Assembly: GCA_021298455.1 (NCBI GenBank)
Contig: JAJTFR010000031.1
Coordinates: forward strand, 1-35,412
Origin: Sphingomonadales bacterium
Lineage (GTDB): Bacteria; Pseudomonadota; Alphaproteobacteria; Sphingomonadales; Sphingomonadaceae
DNA length: 35,412 nt
Reading direction: 5' to 3'
Below, piece by piece: positions 7,855 through 14,441 of this stretch (positions are counted from its first letter, which is position 1; every line of letters begins with the position of its first letter). A program made the translations under genes and the position numbers. Below the pieces are notes generated by a model. That model had not been told where the DNA came from, did not search any database, and saw only the letters and a list, made by a program, of their open reading frames with translations.

Positions 7855-9582
7855 GTGACCCTTTTTGCCAACTTTACCGCGCATCTGCATGTAGCGCTTG
7901 ATGCCCTTGAAGCCGCCGGAACCCTGCCGGCAGGGCTGGATCGCGGCAATGTGACTGTAGAGCCGCCGCGCGATCCTGCGCATGGCGATCTGGCGACCAA
8001 TGCCGCGATGGTATTGGCGAAGCCGGCAGGCAGCAATCCGCGCGCATTGGCCGAACTGATAGCGGGCGAACTTGCGAAAGCACCGGGCGTTAACGGCGTT
8101 GATATCGCTGGACCTGGCTTCCTTAACCTGAAACTCGACGCATCGGTTTGGCTTGACGAATTACGCGCCATTGCTGCCCGAGGTGCCAACTATGGCCGTT
8201 CGTCGATGGGCAGTGGCCGCCGCGTGAATGTCGAATATGTGTCAGCCAATCCCACCGGGCCGATGCATATGGGGCATTGCCGGGGTGCAGTGGTTGGCGA
8301 TGCGCTGGCAAATCTGCTGGAGTTTTCCGGATATGCAGTAAAGCGCGAATATTATGTCAACGATGCCGGCGGGCAGGTCGACGTTCTCGCCCGCTCCGTG
8401 CACCTGCGCTATCGCGAGGCTTTGGGCGAAACGATAGGCGACATCCCCGAAGGACTGTATCCGGGCGATTATCTTGTTCCTGTTGGCCAGCGTTTGGCGC
8501 GCGAACATGGCAATGCCCTTGTTGGCAAGCCCGAGAGCGAATGGCTTGCATTGTTCCGCACCGCTGCGGTCGCCGATATGCTGGTGATGATCAAGGATGA
8601 CTTGGCCTTGTTGGGCATCCATCACGATCTGTTCGCATCGGAAGCCGAAGTGCAGAACGCGAAGAAACCAGAAGCAGCGGAGGCCTTTCTGCGCGAACAC
8701 GGGCTGGTTTATGACGGTGAACTCGAAGCGCCGAAAGGCGAACTCGACCCCGATTGGGAACCGGTAACGCTGCCGCTATTCAAATCGACGGAGTTTGGCG
8801 ACGATCAGGATCGGCCGATCCGGAAATCCGATGGCAGCTGGACCTATTTCGGTGCCGATATGGCCTATCATTTCCAGAAAGCGCAGGATGCCGACTGGTT
8901 GATCGATATCTGGGGTGCCGATCATGCCGGCACCGTGAAGCGGATCAAGGCGGCGGTCGCCGCGCTGACGGAAGGCAAGACCGATTTCGACGTGAAGCTG
9001 GTTCAGATGGTCCGTTTGCTGCGCGGAGGAGAGCCGATCAAAATGTCAAAGCGGGCGGGCAACTTTGTTACCCTGGCAGATGTGGTCCGTGAGGTCGGTA
9101 AGGATGTTGTCCGCTTTACAATGCTGACCCGCAAAGCCGACGCCCAGATGGATTTCGATTTTGCCAAGGTTGTAGAGGCATCGAAGGACAATCCGGTTTT
9201 CTATGTCCAATATGCCCATGCGCGTATCTGTTCGACGCTACGCAAGGCTGAAAATGAGGAAGGTTATCGCCCGGACGTCAGTCATGTGGCGATGCTGGGT
9301 GATGAAGAACTGGCGCTTGTGCGCGAGGCGGCGAACTTCCCGCGCATCGTTGAGGCTGCTGCAAAGGCGGGTGAACCACACCGAATTGCCTTTTTCCTCG
9401 GCGACCTTGCTGCCGCATTCCACGCTTATTGGAACCTCGGCAATGATCGTCCGGACAAGCGCTTCATATTGGCACAATCGCCTGAATTAAGCGCCGCAAG
9501 GCTTTTCTTGGCGGACAATTTGGGGCAGGTTATTCGAAACGGTCTGCAGTTGATGGGGGTTGATGCAGCCGAGCAAATGTAA
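7855..9582 (+). CDS. argS: Arginyl-tRNA synthetase
   Basis: Class I synthetase that charges tRNA-Arg. The N-terminal additional domain (TLFANFTAHLHVALDALEAA and GDLATNAAMVLAK) is followed by the HIGH-type motif PTGPMHMGHCRGAVVGDAL and the NDAGGQVDVL segment. The KMSKS-type loop reads KMSKRAGNFVTLADV, and the DALR anticodon-binding domain closes the protein (QYAHARI, then the final LMGVDAAEQM). I chose GTG at 7855 because AGGAA (7841-7845) is nine bases upstream and family members usually begin near MTLF; an ATG at 7846 lies in frame but only one base from that site. The product has 575 residues from the GTG. Confidence 0.95.
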   Translation: MTLFANFTAHLHVALDALEAAGTLPAGLDRGNVTVEPPRDPAHGDLATNAAMVLAKPAGSNPRALAELIAGELAKAPGVNGVDIAGPGFLNLKLDASVWLDELRAIAARGANYGRSSMGSGRRVNVEYVSANPTGPMHMGHCRGAVVGDALANLLEFSGYAVKREYYVNDAGGQVDVLARSVHLRYREALGETIGDIPEGLYPGDYLVPVGQRLAREHGNALVGKPESEWLALFRTAAVADMLVMIKDDLALLGIHHDLFASEAEVQNAKKPEAAEAFLREHGLVYDGELEAPKGELDPDWEPVTLPLFKSTEFGDDQDRPIRKSDGSWTYFGADMAYHFQKAQDADWLIDIWGADHAGTVKRIKAAVAALTEGKTDFDVKLVQMVRLLRGGEPIKMSKRAGNFVTLADVVREVGKDVVRFTMLTRKADAQMDFDFAKVVEASKDNPVFYVQYAHARICSTLRKAENEEGYRPDVSHVAMLGDEELALVREAANFPRIVEAAAKAGEPHRIAFFLGDLAAAFHAYWNLGNDRPDKRFILAQSPELSAARLFLADNLGQVIRNGLQLMGVDAAEQM

Positions 9583-9603
9583 GAACCCTGCAAAGGACCA
9601 GCC

Positions 9604-10275
9604 ATGACAGACAACAAGCAAGACGATAATCTGGGGCTCGACGATCCGGATCGCCTGCCCTGGCTCGAAACCGCAGATGGTTATGAATATGAAGAGAGCG
9701 CCTCGCCGCTTAAAGTGGCGGGTCTGGTAATGGGCGGGCTTTTGCTGCTCGCTGCAATAGTCGGCGGCATTTACTGGCTGCAACGTAACCAGTCAGGCGG
9801 CAGTTCAGGCAATGGCGAGCTGATCGCCGCTCAGGAAGGCAATTACAAGGTTGCCCCGACCGATCGCGAAGGCAAGAGCTTTGAAGGTGAGGGCGATGCC
9901 GCCTTTGCTGCAAGCGAAGGTAAGAAGGTCGGCGCGAGCATCGATCCGGCTAAGGCCAAAGCTGCAGAGGCCGCGCCTGCCGCTTCTGTTGCAACCGCTG
10001 GTACAGCGTCGGCTTCGGCTGGCGCAGCGCCTACAGGATCAGGTTTTGTCCAGCTTGGGGCGTTTAGCGATACGGCAAAGGCAGGTCAGGCTTGGACTGC
10101 AATGGGCCAGCGCTTCGGTTTCCTCTCGGGGCTGAACCGCCGGGTTGTTGAAGGCGCGGCTGAAGGCGGACGCAAGGTTTTCCGCTTGCAGGCCGTTACC
10201 GCCAATCCCGCCGCTGCGCAGCAGCTTTGCGCAAAGCTGAAAGCGGCAGGCGAAAACTGCATGGTGGTGAAATAA
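9604..10275 (+). CDS. SPOR-domain inner-membrane protein
   Basis: A single-pass membrane protein expected to bind denuded septal peptidoglycan through its SPOR domain. The first 35 residues are acidic and cytoplasmic. A membrane segment lies at about 36-58 (VAGLVMGGLLLLAAIVGGIYW), and an Ala/Lys/Glu-rich periplasmic linker runs to about residue 143. The C-terminal SPOR domain runs from GSGFVQLGAFSDTAKAGQAW to the end (AAGENCMVVK). AAAGGA precedes the ATG by six bases. Its place between argS and nagZ is typical of sphingomonads and related alphaproteobacteria. It is probably co-transcribed with argS (21-base gap) and ends at a strong terminator. Confidence 0.9.
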   Translation: MTDNKQDDNLGLDDPDRLPWLETADGYEYEESASPLKVAGLVMGGLLLLAAIVGGIYWLQRNQSGGSSGNGELIAAQEGNYKVAPTDREGKSFEGEGDAAFAASEGKKVGASIDPAKAKAAEAAPAASVATAGTASASAGAAPTGSGFVQLGAFSDTAKAGQAWTAMGQRFGFLSGLNRRVVEGAAEGGRKVFRLQAVTANPAAAQQLCAKLKAAGENCMVVK

Positions 10276-10310
10276 GCCTTGGGTAACTGCTAATGATGCG
10301 CTGAAACGTG

Positions 10311-10355
10311 TGCAATGGGGCTGTAGGACGCGTGCGCGTTGCAGCCCTTTTTGCA
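10311..10355 (+). terminator. Compound intrinsic terminator after the SPOR gene
   Basis: GGGCTG (10318-10323) pairs with CAGCCC (10342-10347), enclosing a second small GC hairpin (ACGC/GCGT), followed by TTTTT at 10348-10352. An outer arm, TGCAA (10311-10315) with TTGCA (10351-10355), can extend the stem by pairing part of the T run. It lies about 35 bases after the SPOR stop. The remaining 93 bases before nagZ show no clear consensus promoter. Confidence 0.8.
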
Positions 10356-10448
10356 CAGTTTTTGGCGCAGAATGGGGCAGAGGCGCTTGTGCGAATGCAC
10401 AAGCTGACCTAGCCTTGTATCCATGGAGCGCAGACTTTGAGGCAGGCG

Positions 10449-11492
10449 ATGAAGCCCGTAATTTTTGGACTCTCCGGTCTCGAGCTGACCGCCGACGAGC
10501 GCGCCTTTTTTCGCGAATGTCAGCCGGCGGGCTATATAATCTTCAAGCGCAACATAATGGATCGCTTCCAGTTGCGGGCGTTGGAGGTGAGCGGCCGCGC
10601 CGATGTTCCGATCCTCATCGATCAGGAAGGCGGCCGTGTTGCCCGGATGCAGCCGCCGGTGTGGCCCGTCTTTCCCGCTGGCGCCGTCTTTGACGCGCTT
10701 TACGACATTTCGGCGATGACTGCGATAGAGGCCGCGCGGGTGAACGCATATGCGCTGGCGCTGACGCTTGCGGAGGTTGGGATCAACGTGAATTGCGCGC
10801 CTTTGCTGGATGTGCGCGTCCCAGAAACCCATGCCGCGATCGGTGACCGGGCAATGGGCAGTGATCCGATGCGCGTGGCAGCGCTTGGTCGTGCGGTTCT
10901 TGATGGTTTGCAATCCGGCGGTGTGGTTGGCGTCGTTAAACATATGCCGGGACATGGTCGCGCGCTTGTCGACAGCCACCATGAATTGCCCAAGGTTAGC
11001 GCGACGAGAGAGGAACTGGAGCAGGATTTCAGCCCGTTCCGTAGCCTCAACAGGGCCCCAATGGGGATGACGGGGCATATCGTATTTGATGCCTATGATC
11101 CGGATCTGCCGGCCACAATGTCTCCCACCATCATCAACGATGTGATCCGCGGTGATATCGGATTCGACAATCTGCTGATGAGTGACGACCTCGATATGAA
11201 GGCGCTTTCGGGGGATATTGCCTGGCGCGCAGAGGCGTGCATCGTGGCAGGGTGCGACATTGCTCTTAATTGCTGGGGGCGGATGGATGAAATGGTCCAG
11301 ATTGCCAACCGACTGCCTGAAATGGGGTCGCCGGCACTGGAGCGTTTAGATCGCGCCATGGCGACGGTCGGGCCTGTTGAGTATGCCGACGATAAACTCG
11401 CTGCCTTGCTGGACAAGCGGGATCAACTGATCGCCATTGGAGAGGACCGCATTGACAGCAAGCTGACCCGGGCAGCGACTGGGGCGGCATGA
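10449..11492 (+). CDS. nagZ: Beta-N-acetylhexosaminidase (GH3)
   Basis: NagZ removes N-acetylglucosamine from anhydromuropeptides in the cytoplasm during peptidoglycan recycling. The 347-residue product is a one-domain GH3 enzyme. Key motifs are IDQEGGRVARMQPP, NCAPLLDV, KHMPGHG (K164, H165, H169), DSHHELP carrying the general acid/base His region, and MSDDLDMKAL with the nucleophile Asp pair at about 246-247. The Phe of the usual KHFPGHG is Met here. The ATG at 10449 has GAGG six bases upstream; the TTG at 10437 overlaps that site. The stop overlaps scpA by four bases (ATGA). Confidence 0.95.
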   Translation: MKPVIFGLSGLELTADERAFFRECQPAGYIIFKRNIMDRFQLRALEVSGRADVPILIDQEGGRVARMQPPVWPVFPAGAVFDALYDISAMTAIEAARVNAYALALTLAEVGINVNCAPLLDVRVPETHAAIGDRAMGSDPMRVAALGRAVLDGLQSGGVVGVVKHMPGHGRALVDSHHELPKVSATREELEQDFSPFRSLNRAPMGMTGHIVFDAYDPDLPATMSPTIINDVIRGDIGFDNLLMSDDLDMKALSGDIAWRAEACIVAGCDIALNCWGRMDEMVQIANRLPEMGSPALERLDRAMATVGPVEYADDKLAALLDKRDQLIAIGEDRIDSKLTRAATGAA

Positions 11493-12298
11493 GCGCGTCT
11501 TTGGACCTCGACTTCGACGACGCTGCGGCGGAATCTGCGCCATCAGAAAACGTGGATCGGCTAAAAATCGATATTGACGGCTGGGAAGGTCCGCTCGACC
11601 TGCTGCTGACGCTAGCGCGCAATCAGAAGGTCGATCTGCGCCAGATCTCCATCCTGCAGTTGGTTGAGCAATATCTGCATTTCATTGAAAGCGCGCGTGC
11701 GCTGAAGTTGGAACTCGCCGCCGATTATCTGGTGATGGCGGCATGGCTTGCCTATCTGAAATCAGCGCTGCTGTTGCCCAAGGACCCGACCATTGATCCT
11801 TCGCCGGAAGAACTTGCGCTGCGCTTGCAACTACGCCTGGAAAGGTTGAACGCGATGCGGGAAAGCGGCGCGCGGTTGATGGCACGGGACCGTATAGGTC
11901 GTGATGTTTTTCTGCGCGGCACACCCGAAGGCCTGCGCGTTGTCCGCACCACCGCCTGGGATTGCAGCTATTTCGAACTCATCGCGACCTATGGACAAAT
12001 ACAGGCACGCAGCGCGCCTGTAATGCACGTTGTCAAACGGCGAGCGGTGATGACACTCGACGAAGCGCTTGATCACGTTTCCAAAATGCTAGGCGTTGCA
12101 CTTGAATGGACGTCGCTTGAAGCATTTCTGCCCAAGGATGCAGATCCGCAATTGCGGCGTTCGGCGCTAGCGTCGAGCTTTCTGGCGATGCTCGAACTGG
12201 CAAAACAAGGGCGATTGGAATTGCAGCAGGAAACAAGTTTTGCGCCGTTGATGGTGAAGGTCAGTCATGGCTCGATTTCGGAGCGAGCGCATCAATGA
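11489..12298 (+). CDS. scpA: ScpA, segregation and condensation protein A (kleisin)
   Basis: ScpA is the kleisin subunit that bridges the SMC heads and works with an ScpB dimer in chromosome compaction and segregation. The 269-residue product has an acidic N-terminal tail, then the conserved DGWEGPLDLLLTLARNQKVD motif (residues about 30-49), ADYLVMAAWLAYLKSALLLP, and a C-terminal winged helix (SSFLAMLELAKQGRLELQQ). Its start overlaps nagZ and its stop overlaps scpB, both as ATGA. The gene itself looks intact, in contrast to its partner. Confidence 0.95.
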   Translation: MSASLDLDFDDAAAESAPSENVDRLKIDIDGWEGPLDLLLTLARNQKVDLRQISILQLVEQYLHFIESARALKLELAADYLVMAAWLAYLKSALLLPKDPTIDPSPEELALRLQLRLERLNAMRESGARLMARDRIGRDVFLRGTPEGLRVVRTTAWDCSYFELIATYGQIQARSAPVMHVVKRRAVMTLDEALDHVSKMLGVALEWTSLEAFLPKDADPQLRRSALASSFLAMLELAKQGRLELQQETSFAPLMVKVSHGSISERAHQ

Positions 12299-12681
12299 TG
12301 ATCGAACATGATCCTGCCATACGCGCGGTTGAAGCAACGCTGTTTGCCGCTCAAACGCCAATGACGGTGGAGCAGATCAAGGCTTATGTCGGCGAGGCAA
12401 TTGATGTCGCTGATGCGCTGACCCGGCTTGAAGCGCATTATGCCGGGCGCGGTATAGAATTGGTCAAGCGGGGCAAGGCCTGGCACTTCCAGACGGCGGC
12501 TGATCTGGCGCATTTGCTGCGCCGCGAGCGGGAAGAAAGCCGCAAACTGAGCCGCGCGGCGGTCGAAACACTTGCTATCATCGCCTATCATGAGCCGGTC
12601 AGTCGCGCCGAGATAGAGGCGATCCGAGGCGTCCAGATTTCCAAAGGCACATTGGACGTGCTGATGGAGGGATCCGGTTGA
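12295..12681 (+). CDS. scpB: ScpB, truncated by an internal deletion and frameshift
   Basis: ScpB dimers bind ScpA within the SMC-ScpAB complex. The open frame has 128 residues, whereas alphaproteobacterial ScpB usually has roughly 190-210. The first winged helix (AVEATLFAAQTPMTVEQIKA to KAWHFQTAADLAHLLRRE) and the start of the second (LSRAAVETLAIIAYHEPVSR, IEAIRGVQISKGTLDVLMEG) are intact. The frame then ends in SG and a TGA. The conserved segment that should follow, with the GRR.VPGRP..Y.TT..FL wing and the RDLPG linker, is absent. The expected C-terminal tail resumes at 12671 in the +1 frame (see the next entry). Either the gene is newly inactivated, or the sequence has an assembly error here. 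The start overlaps scpA (ATGA). Confidence 0.85.
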   Translation: MMIEHDPAIRAVEATLFAAQTPMTVEQIKAYVGEAIDVADALTRLEAHYAGRGIELVKRGKAWHFQTAADLAHLLRREREESRKLSRAAVETLAIIAYHEPVSRAEIEAIRGVQISKGTLDVLMEGSG

Positions 12682-12781
12682 TCTGGCGTTTGATGGGATG
12701 CAAGGTGTTTCCGCGGTCGAAAATGGCGATTTGCCCGAAGGTGGCGATAGCGAACTGGAAATTGGTGACGAAAGCGCCTAG
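12671..12781 (+). pseudogene. Out-of-frame remnant of the ScpB C-terminal tail
   Basis: Read in the +1 frame relative to scpB, this stretch encodes 36 residues beginning DPVDLAFDGMQ and ending in an acidic tail before TAG at 12779-12781. DPVDLAFD-type sequence follows the AAGLL end of sphingomonad ScpB proteins as I remember the family. The remnant therefore marks the right side of a deletion that joined LME directly to DPVD. The loss is estimated at about 45-55 codons from family length and is not a multiple of three. The remaining 67 bases to tatA hold its ribosome-binding site and no other gene. Confidence 0.7.
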
Positions 12782-12848
12782 ACCGCAAGCGCAATATAGC
12801 GGCCGCGAGGTTCGTGAAGGGAAAAAATCCCCTCTAGGAGTTTGAAAA

Positions 12849-13070
12849 ATGGGAAGTTTTAGTATCTGGCATTGGCTGGTGGTCGGCATTATCATCTTGC
12901 TGCTTTTCGGCCGCGGTCGTTTTTCCGGCATGATGGGTGATGTCGCAAAAGGCATCAAGGAATTCAAAAAAGGCATAGCCGAAGACGAAGATTCCAAGCC
13001 CGCGGCGCGCATCGAAAGCCCGCAGCCGACCGTTGTCGACGCCGATAAGCAGACCGACAAGACCAGCTGA
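12849..13070 (+). CDS. tatA: TatA, twin-arginine translocase pore subunit
   Basis: TatA multimers form the pathway for folded proteins across the inner membrane. The 73-residue product has the typical layout: a short periplasmic N-terminus, a membrane helix ([15 protein letters not shown], residues about 7-21), the hinge [12 protein letters not shown], an amphipathic helix ([15 protein letters not shown]) and a charged tail. The strong site TAGGAG lies eight bases before the ATG. It is the first gene of tatABC, 23 bases before tatB. Confidence 0.95.
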   Translation: MGSFSIWHWLVVGIIILLLFGRGRFSGMMGDVAKGIKEFKKGIAEDEDSKPAARIESPQPTVVDADKQTDKTS

Positions 13071-13093
13071 ACCTGCGAAGGCGCTGAAACCGC

Positions 13094-13441
13094 ATGTTTG
13101 ACATCGCTTCCAGCGAATTGATCCTTGTCGCGCTGATTGCCCTACTGGTGATCGGTCCTAAGGATCTGCCGCGCGTCCTGCGCGCTGTCGGCAATTGGCT
13201 GAGTAAAGCGCGGCGCATGGCTGCGCATTTCCGCGGCGGACTCGATGAAATGGTTCGGCAATCTGAAATTGAGGAACTCGAGAAGAAATGGGCCGCAGAA
13301 AATCAACGCATCATGCGCGAATTTTCTGCCGATCCGGTCACCGACAACTCAAGTGTGCGCCAATATGATTCGCTGCCGCCGCCTGACATAGAGCCTGATC
13401 CTGCCAAGGATGCTGACGCGAAGGCAGACCCGAAGCCGTGA
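13094..13441 (+). CDS. tatB: TatB, twin-arginine translocase receptor subunit
   Basis: TatB forms the signal-peptide receptor complex with TatC. The 115-residue product starts MFDIASSELILVALIALLVI, carries the conserved GPKDLPRVLRAVG hinge (with the Glu-like position taken by Glu8 in the membrane segment), and has a long amphipathic region (KARRMAAHFRGGLDEMVRQS) followed by a Pro/Asp-rich tail. Length and the F-D-I-x-x-x-E start distinguish it from TatA. The TGA stop overlaps the GTG start of tatC (GTGA). Confidence 0.95.
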   Translation: MFDIASSELILVALIALLVIGPKDLPRVLRAVGNWLSKARRMAAHFRGGLDEMVRQSEIEELEKKWAAENQRIMREFSADPVTDNSSVRQYDSLPPPDIEPDPAKDADAKADPKP

Positions 13442-14217
13442 GCGAGCTTGAAGATAGCAAAATGCCCTTGCTCGATCATTTGATCGAGCTGCGCAACCGC
13501 TTGCTCTGGTGCGTGCTCGCGCTCGCAATTGCCTTTGGCATTTGCTTCTATTTCGCTCAGACGATTTATGGCTGGCTCGTGCAGCCGCTGAAGAATATCG
13601 GGCATGACCGGTTGATTTATACAGATATCTTCGAAGCGTTTTTCGTTCAGGTGAAGGTCGGCCTTTTCGCGGCGCTGATGGTGAGCTTTCCGGTTTTCGC
13701 AACCCAGATATGGCGGTTCATTGCGCCAGGCCTTTACCGGAAAGAAAAAAAGGCTTTCCTGCCTTTTCTGCTCATGACGCCGATATTGTTCGGCATGGGC
13801 GCCAGCATGGCCTATTTCGGCGCAATGCCCGTCGCCTTGCGCTTTCTTCTGGGGTTTGAAGGCAATGTCGGCGGAGTAACGCAAGAGGCCTTGCCCGGCG
13901 TTGGCAATTATCTGAACTTTTCGACCACCTTCATTTTCGGCTTTGGCGTTGCCTTCCAACTGCCGGTGTTGCTGATGCTGCTGGAACGGGCTGGCATCGT
14001 CACTTATGAACAGTTGAGGGATGGTCGGCGTTACGCAATTGTTGGCGCGTTCGTGGCTGCGGCGGTGTTGACCCCGCCAGACATTATCTCACAGCTGCTG
14101 CTCGCGATCCCGCTCTGTCTGTTATACGAACTTGCGCTGATCGCCATTCGCTTCACGCACAAGAAGCGTACACAAGAGGTTGACGCCGCTGCCGAAGACG
14201 AAGGCGAACCTGCGTAA
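13438..14217 (+). CDS. tatC: TatC, twin-arginine translocase core subunit
   Basis: TatC is the six-span membrane protein that recognises the twin-arginine motif. The 259-residue product starts at a GTG inside the tatB stop (GTGA). Family marks are MPLLDHLIELRNRLLW at the N-terminus, YTDIFEAFFVQVKVGLFAAL with the conserved Glu in the first cytoplasmic loop region, FPVFATQIWRFIAPGLY.KEKK, and FGFGVAFQLPVLLMLLERAG. The C-terminal tail is acidic. In related genomes serS often follows; here the plus-strand run ends and a minus-strand lipoprotein gene converges. Confidence 0.96.
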   Translation: MSELEDSKMPLLDHLIELRNRLLWCVLALAIAFGICFYFAQTIYGWLVQPLKNIGHDRLIYTDIFEAFFVQVKVGLFAALMVSFPVFATQIWRFIAPGLYRKEKKAFLPFLLMTPILFGMGASMAYFGAMPVALRFLLGFEGNVGGVTQEALPGVGNYLNFSTTFIFGFGVAFQLPVLLMLLERAGIVTYEQLRDGRRYAIVGAFVAAAVLTPPDIISQLLLAIPLCLLYELALIAIRFTHKKRTQEVDAAAEDEGEPA

Positions 14218-14248
14218 GGCAGCCTAGGGCCTTCCCGACACCTCTGCG

Positions 14249-14371
14249 TTAAATCGCGCGGTCGCCAGCTTCGCCAACCGATTCGATATCCCTGCCAAGG
14301 CCCTTCACGGTGTTGCACGCGGACAGTAACAGGCTGGCGGCAATCAGTGATGCAGCGATGATCTTGCGCAT
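14249..14371 (-). CDS. Entericidin A/B-family small lipoprotein
   Basis: A 40-residue lipoprotein reading MRKIIAASLIAASLLLSAC at the start, with lipobox LSAC and Cys19, then NTVKGLGRDIESVGEAGDRA near the end. The C-N-T-x-x-G-x-G-x-D-I motif is the signature of the entericidin family, which in enterobacteria forms an antidote/toxin pair linked to stress-induced lysis; most genomes carry single copies of unclear role. AGAGGA sits seven bases before the ATG. It lies 70 bases downstream of the TonB receptor on the same strand and converges with tatC. It is shorter than most automatic gene-length cut-offs. The 31 bases between it and tatC contain a weak AAGGC/GCCTT inverted repeat without a T run. 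Confidence 0.88.
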   Translation of the reverse strand: MRKIIAASLIAASLLLSACNTVKGLGRDIESVGEAGDRAI

Positions 14372-14441
14372 GTCGAATTCCTCTTTTCTGTTATTCGCAT
14401 GACATGCGCTACGCTTCCTTAACGCCAGATGAGTTGCGGTA

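Noticed and set aside
8300-8700. Long open frames on the opposite strand of argS, murC, murB and ftsL.
   Set aside because: They have no ribosome-binding site or family match and follow the codon pattern of the real gene in a GC-rich genome; they are shadows.
12670-12675. A GGATCC (BamHI) site exactly at the scpB deletion join, hinting at a cloning artefact.
   Set aside because: The flanking DNA is continuous native sequence on both sides, no vector sequence is present, and the GGATCC can arise from GAG-G joined to GAT-CCG by chance.
14396-14408. A 13-base palindrome, CGCATG-A-CATGCG, between the receptor and the entericidin gene.
   Set aside because: A single short palindrome with no T run and no second copy; it could be an operator or chance, and nothing else supports it.
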